Notes under the pieces: model-generated
Database searches by the model: none
Told to the model about the DNA's origin: nothing
Seen by the model: only the letters and a program-made list of their open reading frames with translations
Shown: piece by piece, positions 57,090-64,000 of the stretch
How the letters are laid out: each line of letters opens with the position of its first letter
Position numbering within the stretch: position 1 is the first letter of the stretch
From: Boswellia sacra
Taxonomy: Eukaryota > Streptophyta > Magnoliopsida > Sapindales > Burseraceae
Length of the DNA: 64,000 bases
Assembly: GCA_013180625.2 (NCBI GenBank)
Contig: SNVD02004519.1
Span: 124,001 to 188,000 of the forward strand
Reading direction: 5' to 3'
Made by a program: the position numbers and the translations under genes

Positions 57090-58438
57090 AAGATAGAATA
57101 ATAATCGCTGCTGTCATATATTTATGGGATCAGTAATTGCTATCAAAATTTCAACGCAGTTCATGATTATTGTTGACAAAGTGGATTAAATGTGACTCTT
57201 CCACCAACTTAATTAACTTTCAATCTTCTTAGTAAGATGACTTTTGCAACAGGTACATATTTGTTGCTTGTATTGTGGAAATAATTTGATAAACTAAGTT
57301 TGTAATACGTAAATTCTTTCAGTGACCACGGCATTCATAAATCCTAATCAAAGTTATAATACCTAAGGAGGGACACTCAGATATGTAATCTGAGTAGAAT
57401 TGCACCGTCTTATCTCATCAGATCAGTGTAATTAATAACTGTTAGAGAACTTACGGAAACATATCCGTAACAGAGCAAGTAATAATAATAATAATTTCGG
57501 TTCTGATACATATTTTATCTACGCAACTACCTGTATAACGCAGTTTAGGCCAATTTTAAATTAATCTTAATATAAAATCATGCAGCCACCAAAAAAATGG
57601 ATAACAGGCCAAGTGGTAAGGTCTGCTTCACCGTTAAAGCTAAGTGTTTAATATAATGATGATCAACCCCCAAAAAAACCCCAACCAAAAAAAAAATTGA
57701 CGAACTTATGGTCATCAACCGGCCAGGCAACAATCCATAATGCGGTTTTTCCTTGATGGAAAATCCAGTTCTTCTCCAGCAGCCTAAGCAAATATAAGGT
57801 GTGCATGTGAAGAACTAAAGAGCAAAGAGAGAGAAAATCAAGAACGAGGAGCCTCACAAATTGTATGTAAACACGTCCAAGATTATAAAATGATTTTTAA
57901 TATATATATAATAAAACTGATATTTGAACCTAAAAGTGAAATCACATTATTAAAATTTAAAGGTGATTTTTTTTTAGCACCTCTACATATATATTTTTTT
58001 AATTACACATCTTCAATTTCATTAAATTTTAATTTAAAGATTTTGTCTTAGAATTAAGAGGATATGTGGATTAAAAATTTAAATGATAGACAAATTGTAG
58101 GGGATTCTGCAGTAACATATATTAATCAAATAAAAAATTAATGAATAATAAACCACATGATCACATAAAGAGATATCCAATTGAATATGGTTCAGCTTCA
58201 CTTGCTTACACCCCCAAGTCAGAGAAATTGAGTAGAAACCAAGATATACGAGAGTATAACAGTACAAAATCAAACTCAATATCCAACTCGTGTTTTAAAA
58301 ATTGTTCCTCAACACTCGCTCATATCTTTTAGTATGCTCAACCATCTCTAGTTACTAGATTTGATTCTCAACTCTTATATTTATATTTATGCGCAGAGAT
58401 CTTTCATTATTAATTATAAAACTATATAACTCTTATTT

Positions 58439-58470
<32 letters not shown>

Positions 58471-59140
58471 TATCTAATTTCTTACCCTTCCCACTTTTTC
58501 TTAAAAAAGTTAACTTGAACAAGGGAACAGGCTTCAAGATCTTACCACAAATTAATAAGGTGATAAGATTGTTTATGGAATCTTTGAACACAATATGTGC
58601 AGGAAGCATAGTTTTACTAATTTTTCACATGGTACGTACCATATTTAGTGGTAATTAGACTGACAACTTTGATCTAAATTCTGGCAAATTAAGCTCAGGT
58701 TTAGAGATTTTTTTAAACTAACACTTTAATATTCATTATATTTATTACATATAGTTAACATTATGGGTGTTAAGGTTAGTTTTTTTTGGTAAAATATATA
58801 AGTATCAAAATGTTTTCGTTGAAAACTTCAAGGTCTAATAAGTCAACCTAAATTGGGCATATTCCCAAGTTAATTTACATTTAACCGACATACCTGAGTT
58901 TTTATTCATGCACCTCGACTTTTAAGTTCCTTAAATGCACAAGAGTTTGGAATTATATATTGTTTAAATTAAGTTGTACACTTTTTACAACTTAATTTTT
59001 TTTTAATTAGCTTCATTATTAGCTTTTCTATATTCATATAATGTAAGCATATCTTTTTAAATTGTCTCTCTTTTCTCTTTCTCTATTCATCTCGCTCACA
59101 ATTTTTCGCTTGTAAAGTACCAATGGTCACTCGGTTTTTT
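57090..59140. other. array flank and intergenic sequence
   Basis: 57090-57440 is a diverged copy of 25280-25760 and 31095-31450. 57605-57625 (CAGGCCAAGTGGTAAGG) resembles a tRNA A box, but I cannot complete a SINE. (AT)n at 58446-58470. No gene seen. Confidence 0.45.
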
Positions 59141-59262
59141 TTTTTTTTGTGGGGGGGGGGGGGGGGGGGGGGGTGGGGGGGGGTGTTGGGGGTGGGGGGG
59201 GGGCGGCGAGGCGGGGGTGGGTGGGTGGGGGTGGGTGGGGGTGGGTGTGGGTGTTGGGGTTC
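59136..59262 (+). repeat. T run followed by a ~110-base G-rich tract
   Basis: About thirteen T, then TGTG and a run of some two dozen G, then repeated GGGGGTGGG and GTGGGTGGGGGTG blocks. Strong potential for G-quadruplex formation. The Gly- and Pro-rich open frames across it are by-products. Confidence 0.9.
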
Positions 59263-59379
59263 AATTTGCTCTCTTTTATATGTAGTGCTGCATAAACTTG
59301 TATTGATTTCTAAGGGGGATGAAAATTGCTTATTACCTGTTCTGTAATAAAAGAAGAAACCATTCACTACAAGAAAAAT

Positions 59380-59600
59380 GATCATATTTGGCGGTCTTTG
59401 ACCGTCAAATATATACATATTTGACGGTCTTAAAAGCGCCACCAATGGCACCGCCAAATATAATCAATTTAACTATATTTGGCGGTCGGTTAAAGTGCCA
59501 AATATGCATCTGACAATACTTGGCATTTTTTGACCGCCAAATATAGTATGTTTAAAAATTAAAAAAAATATACTTGGCAGGTTTTAAAAAGCTAAGTATT
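59380..59600. repeat. subterminal repeats of the CACTA at 59365
   Basis: Repeated TATTTGGCGGTC / GACCGCCAAATA, at least eight copies including degenerate ones such as TACTTGGCA. Confidence 0.85.
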
Positions 59601-59602
59601 TG

Positions 59603-59639
<37 letters not shown>

Positions 59640-60990
59640 TATATATATATATCAATTTGGATTGATCTGATTATAACCTAAAAAGGGTCAAGTTCAGTCT
59701 TAGTCAAAACAAAGTCGACCTGAAAACTGATATTAAAACAAAATAGCTATAACATACAGACAAGATAAAACCATCTAAAAACCAAAAGGATTTTAGTTGT
59801 AATGGTAAGTTGAATATCAATCGAGAAGAGAAATAATAGATACATATCAAGCAAAAGAAGCCTTCATAGTAACAGTATGCATAAAGCTCACAAGGGTAGA
59901 AAGCAGCTTATGTACAATGCCCTATCCTTGAATGAATAACTCTCAATATGACAAAGTCATAATTAATTGGAGCAGACACAAGGAATTCTGGACTGATATG
60001 CATAAACCTAGTGTCTTTCACGTGCAAAGAGGAACATATTAAAGCAGCCTTCACTAAACTGAGTTCTCATGCAATAATACAAACTCCCGGCTACAAAATC
60101 CAAGATAAGAAATATGAGCAAAAATCAAAGACCCAAATGTACAAGTGATGTGCCAGCACATCAAAAATAAAACTCATTGAAAGGGGACAAAAGACATAGG
60201 AGATTAGTGACAATGGATTCCCATGGATTGGAAAACAAATTCTAGGTATATAGTAAGTCTACCATGCATCAAAAGTACCAATTCAGATTGCTTCAAAATT
60301 CAGGGAGATTTCTGATAAAACAAGAACTAAAAGTTTGTTCAACTTTGCTGACACTCAAACAATGACACTCAAACAAATAACAATTCAACCAATCCCCCAA
60401 CTCCGGTAGAAACCTATGAGATGCACAGACACTCACACAGAAAAAGAAATGAAAATACATCCATCCTGATCCTCCTTTCCTCGTACACATCCATGAACCT
60501 ATGTAATCTCATTCCCAATATCAAATGCAAAGACACCTATTGCATGCACCCATGCTCTTTCTGCTAGTAATTAACATTCATCATTAAAAATATTACTGTT
60601 TGAAGTACAAAACTCCAATATTTCTTGGATTGTCAAAGATATAAATGCTTCATATGAGGAACAAATAATAACTAGTAGAAGCTTGTATATACTACTGAAT
60701 TGTGATCCATGCAAGAATATCACGTATGTTCAATGTTGAACAACAATTTATCTACTAGTGCCTGTTTAAAAAGCACATGATACAAAAACAGAATGCTTAA
60801 TTGAGTCTTACATTTCTTCCTCATCTAATTTAAATCAGGGAATTGGAGCTTTGATTTAAAAGGAATTTCAATGGCACAGGATTTTCAGATTTAATGAAGA
60901 TATTGAGCAACACAATATTTATGGAACAAAAGAAGATAGAAGAATGTCGAAACTCGAGAGTTTTGGGAAATATTCATGCAAATCCTATGA
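59601..60990. other. (TA)n and sequence without recognised gene
   Basis: (TA)n at 59608-59652. The remainder shows no domain on either strand. It may be interior or captured non-coding sequence of the CACTA. Confidence 0.4.
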
Positions 60991-60999
60991 AAGAATTAT

Positions 61000-61701
61000 C
61001 TGTAAGGAAAGTCACAATGTAGCCTTCAGACAATTGACATGGTTTGGAAGGCACATTCCTTCCCAAAATTCAATTCTTTGAGAGTGGTGCAACGAAAGCT
61101 GCCTACAATAAACTATCTCCCTTATGGTGTGTTCTGTGCAAAGAGAATTCAAAGGCAGGGCATCGCTTATTTTTTACAATGCCGTATTGCTACAATTTTG
61201 CAGGTTAAACTCTGAAATCAAAGCTAAAATATGGTGAGTCATTCTAGTACCCATAGTTACATGCTAAACAAATTTTGTTTTTGCCTTAGTAAGAGGGGAG
61301 AAGGCAATAACCCTATAGAAGTGTGTTGTCTTAGCTCCACTTTGGATTACTTGGTAAGAAAGCAACAGCCGAACTTCAGGAGAAAAAAGGGGGAAGAAGT
61401 TGAGAAAGCAACCTCTAGGATAGGATTAGTGTTCAAGCTTCTCTATGCAATCAGATTCTAAGGAATTCAAAAACAACTCCCTTATCAAACACAAATGAGA
61501 AGCAATTGTAAGCTAATTATTTTGTTTTGGGTGTTTGGCTCTAGGGGTTTTGATTTTTATTTATGGTATCACAGAATCATACACTTTTTATTTTTGTAGA
61601 TATTTTGTCTCCTCCAGACTTTTTTGTATATATGGACACCTAGTCCAATCTTCTTAATCTATTAATATAAGTTCCTTGTTCCCCATTAAAAAAAAAAAAA
61701 G
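61000..61701 (+). mobile_element. truncated LINE 3' end with poly(A)
   Basis: 61129-61190 reads LWCVLCKENSKAGHRLFF, resembling the zinc-binding end (zf-RVT, CxLCK..E..HLF) of plant LINE ORF2. 61600-61700 is a typical LINE tail (TTTTTTGTATATATGGACACC..GTTCCCCATT) followed by about fourteen A at 61687. The 5' end is truncated; its exact position and target duplication are unresolved. Confidence 0.45.
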
Positions 61702-61820
61702 ATTAAAAAAACTAAAACTGAAACTAAAAACTAAACAAAACAAAATAAAAAAGAGGATGGCAACTATATACCTATTCCTGCATAATCGAAAAGCATGAAT
61801 ATAGATCAGTGCCTACCTAC

Positions 61821-62357
61821 TGTTACCAAATTCAATGGTGTCTTTTCCAAAAAGTTCATAACAACATTGTGGTTCAATTGGATTCTCCTGCATATACAGA
61901 GAAATTGTTACATAAATTTATCGGATAATACTGATCAAAGGTCCATTAATGAGTGAAATAAGAAGTTGAGATGAATTCTTTACATTAAGATAGGTCTTAT
62001 TAGTGCTTCCAAGGTCCATTAAGTAAGGCCTGCCATGGTTGCAACATAGGATAATTAGATAATTAATTTAGAAACAATGGCCCCACCAAAAACAGAAATC
62101 GTAAATTAGGTATCTTACTTGATTTGCTTAGATGATGTACCATCAGCATTCTCTTTTTCTACTTGCCTGGAAGGGAAAAACAATATATTACACAGTGTCA
62201 CATAATGTCATTGACAATATAAAACTAAAAACTGTAACTACCGATATTGAATGACAGCATGTTGCTTGCTGCATGATGGGGTGGTCTGTAGGAATATCTG
62301 CTACCCTTCTTTCCCTTCCAAAAAGATAACAACTTTGATAATGTATGTTGAAGGGCT
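61821..62357 (-). pseudogene. DDL: DAWDLE/SNIP1-type FHA-domain gene fragment, four exons with introns
   Basis: Four exons with GT-AG borders: 62357-62242 (EPFNIHYQSCYLFGRERRVADIPTDHP, then one extra base shifts SCSKQHAVIQYR out of frame), 62166-62119 (QVEKENADGTSSKQI), 62029-61984 (PYLMDLGSTNKTYLN) and 61887-61821 (ENPIEPQCCYELFGKDTIEFGN). These are the FHA domain of DDL/SNIP1-type proteins, phosphothreonine readers involved in miRNA biogenesis in Arabidopsis. The GRERR, SKQHA (frameshifted) and GSTN ligand-binding motifs are recognisable. N-terminal and last exons are absent. The retained introns show a DNA-level copy. Probably not functional. Confidence 0.85.
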
Positions 62358-62589
62358 CTGTTAAACAGGCAAACCTCTTAGAAATGTGATCACAGGCCAA
62401 GGAAGCATACAATAATCTTTCTTCAATGATGAGGAATTATTTCGCAACTTAATTACAAGAAAAAAGGCTCAACATTCTTCAGCATCCATCCATCTAAGCA
62501 TATCAGCATGGTTTTTGAACAACTCAACATCCAAATTGGTGCTCAGTTGAAGTCAAACTGAAGCATAAGTCAAACTGAAGCATAAGCCA

Positions 62590-63523
62590 AATTGGTGCTC
62601 AGTTAGGGGAAGATCAGCAAGGTAAAAAACTGATCCTGTGAATTTATTATCCTGTAGGTACCTATAAATACATCGTAAAAAACATATGGAGCTCAGCATA
62701 GTTGGAAACTATAAAAAGACATTGAATCGATGCACAGGAAAATTTTAAGTTAAAAGCTCACAGTCCAGAAAGATTTTTCAGTGATCCAACAGAGCTCGAG
62801 AGATCTCCAGTGAAGTTATTGTATGATAGATCTCTATAACAGGAAAAAAAACCATATATTCTATAGGAGCTTGTTGAAAGTCTAAATTCTTCACAATCAA
62901 TGAAGAAGACTCGCAATTGTGCCTTAGTTTCCCTCAGTTCAATAATAAATACACGAACAAACTGGAAGGGGGAAATAAAAAAGCATACAGCTCTTTCAGA
63001 TTATGCAGGTCAGAAAACACGTCGCCTATAGGTCCAGAAAGTAAATTATGGCTCTGATTTCTGCCAAAAAAAAAGATTATTAGCTCATAAAGGAATAATA
63101 ATAAACCAAAAACTTGTGAAATTTAGTCCTGGCGGGATAAGCAACTCACAGATGTCTTAGATGTTTCAAGTTAGGTAAAGAGTGTGGAATACTTTGGCTC
63201 AAGTTGTTGCATGCCATATTTCTGCGAAGAAGATAAAACAAGAATCAACACGTTTGATTTAGCAAAAGAAGCCTATAAATGGTAGTCGATCACAACATAC
63301 AAGTACTTACATGTGTGTAGCAATAGGAGGCAAGTCATATGGAATTTCGCCAAAATATAATTGGAGCTAACATCCCTATTAGCATAAAACCAGAGTGAAG
63401 AACTGAAGCATAACGCAAGAGCTAATAAGATTAATACAGCAAATGACTCACAAGTGCTTCAAGCCATGGAGATTATAGAGCTTCCCTCCAAGATAGCCCC
63501 TGAGGTTTAACCCATTAAGTTTA
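62590..63523 (-). pseudogene. SRF: STRUBBELIG-receptor-family LRR gene fragment, six exons
   Basis: Exons in minus-strand order: 63523-63452 (KLNGLNLRGYLGGKLYNLHGLKHL, 72 bp), 63375-63311 (VSSNYI..GEIPYDLPPIATHM, 65 bp instead of 66: one base lost), 63221-63150 (NMACNNLSQSIPHSLPNLKHL), 63060-62989 (LLSGPIGDVFSDLHNLKEL), 62833-62762 (YNNFTGDLSSSVGSLKNL) and 62661 to about 62595 (YLQDNKFTGSVFYLADLPLT). The 72-base exons, each one LRR, with intact GT-AG borders are the STRUBBELIG pattern. The last exon runs into a local duplication (ATGCTTCAGTTTGACTT twice). No signal peptide, membrane or kinase exons. Frameshifted fragment. Confidence 0.85.
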
Positions 63524-63692
63524 CTGCATAATTTAGAGAACAAATTAGAACTTGCCAATGTCATACCACTTACGTAAAATTAAGTTAATCTCACATAGTA
63601 GTTGAATCAGATAGGGAGTATAGTGCATTATAGGTATATCACGGATGAACCAGAGCAAGACACTCCTGTCCAAGATTCCCCGCATGGATCCC

Positions 63693-64000
63693 TGACACAT
63701 CCGAAAAAGGATTGTCTCCCAAGTATAGGAGTGTCAAAGTAATAAAACCCGGTGAGACCGGGGTCGATCCACGAAGAAGGAAATTTAAGCGTTACGAATT
63801 ATAAGATAAGCAAATGTGATATAGATGATTCAAAGAAATAACAAGAGAATATCAATAAATATGTAAGATGGTAGGTGGTATTACCGACCATTCAAATATA
63901 AAACAAAAAGCAAGAGGAGGTAAAACCATCCATGGAAATAGGTGGTATAACCAACCATAGTAAATTAAAGAACAATTTCATAAGGTGGTAGAACCTACCA
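63693..64000 (-). repeat. Athila LTR, truncated by window end
   Basis: Starts TGACACATCCGAAAAAGG, the reverse of the Athila LTR end, and matches 22308-22600 and the reverse of 39580-39887. It inserted just beyond the STRUBBELIG exons. Whether it is solo or the 3' LTR of a minus-strand element cannot be told. Confidence 0.88.

Larger units (their letters stand above)
59365..64000. mobile_element. one end of a third CACTA transposon, extent unknown
   Basis: CACTACAAGAAAAATGATCATA at 59365 is a CACTA terminal repeat. It is followed by inverted and direct copies of ATATTTGGCGGTCTTTGACCG (59380-59580). The possible target duplication is ATT (59362-59364). The other end would read ..TTTTTCTTGTAGTG and is not in the window, so the element may extend past 64000 and enclose the DAWDLE and STRUBBELIG fragments. 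Confidence 0.65.

Noticed and set aside
57605..57660. tRNA gene suggested by GGCCAAGTGGTAAGG
   Set aside because: Only an A-box-like piece; no acceptor stem, anticodon arm or B box in place.
59083..59457. Gly-rich (+) and Pro/His-rich (-) open frames of 74 and 124 codons
   Set aside because: They are translations of the G-rich tract and its complement, not genes.

Overview
This window is plant nuclear DNA, very probably from a eudicot. It is A+T rich and gene poor, with GT-AG introns, Ty1/copia and Ty3/gypsy (Athila-type) LTR retrotransposons, CACTA and hAT DNA transposons, and fragments of plant-specific genes (CYP716-type P450, STRUBBELIG-family receptor kinase, DAWDLE/SNIP1-type FHA protein, LONELY GUY). 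The species cannot be named from the sequence. There is no tRNA, rRNA or CRISPR array, and no clearly intact conserved host gene except one small secreted-peptide precursor.

Layout. 1-4381: a decayed minus-strand copia element whose 5' LTR abuts an old promoter of a small-peptide gene (4382-4690). 6547-7579: a hAT-like element with an exact 8-bp target duplication. 9537-17663: one CYP716-like P450 pseudogene on the minus strand, split by a 747-bp hAT-like insert (10428-11174) and a 5.74-kb CACTA element (11706-17444, target duplication ATA). The CACTA itself holds an Athila fragment with an accessory ORF. 19052-23719: a minus-strand Athila element truncated inside RT. 26403-26950: peptide gene copy 2, whose upstream region is split by a copia element with two LTRs (26951-30125, target duplication GATGC). 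31686-39887: an Athila element with near-identical 1.5-kb LTRs (target duplication AATCC), carrying gag, no pol, an accessory zinc-motif ORF (called ORFX here) and an intronless LONELY GUY (LOG) gene. 40057-46663: an older Athila of the same family with LTR, gag, partial pol, ORFX and LOG. 46676-47345: a pararetrovirus-like RT fragment. 47400-51765: a decayed CACTA with TNP2- and TnpA-type remnants and subterminal repeats, followed by a histone H2B scrap. 53057-54345: a possible long-TIR element. 55784-56500: the best-preserved peptide gene with promoter. 59150-59262: a long G tract. 59365-64000: one end of a third CACTA, then a LINE 3' end, DAWDLE exons, STRUBBELIG LRR exons and a truncated Athila LTR.

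The most interesting signal is the recurring cassette between pol and the 3' LTR of this Athila lineage. ORFX occurs three times with protein-level conservation, including a C-x2-C-x4-C-x3-C motif. An intronless LOG-type cytokinin-activating-enzyme gene follows it in two of the three copies. It looks like a retrotransposon family that carries a spliced host hormone gene as a passenger. The second theme is a three-copy small secreted-peptide family whose promoters can be footprinted against each other and whose loci have been pulled apart by insertions. The third is a CACTA end next to intron-containing fragments of two unrelated host genes.
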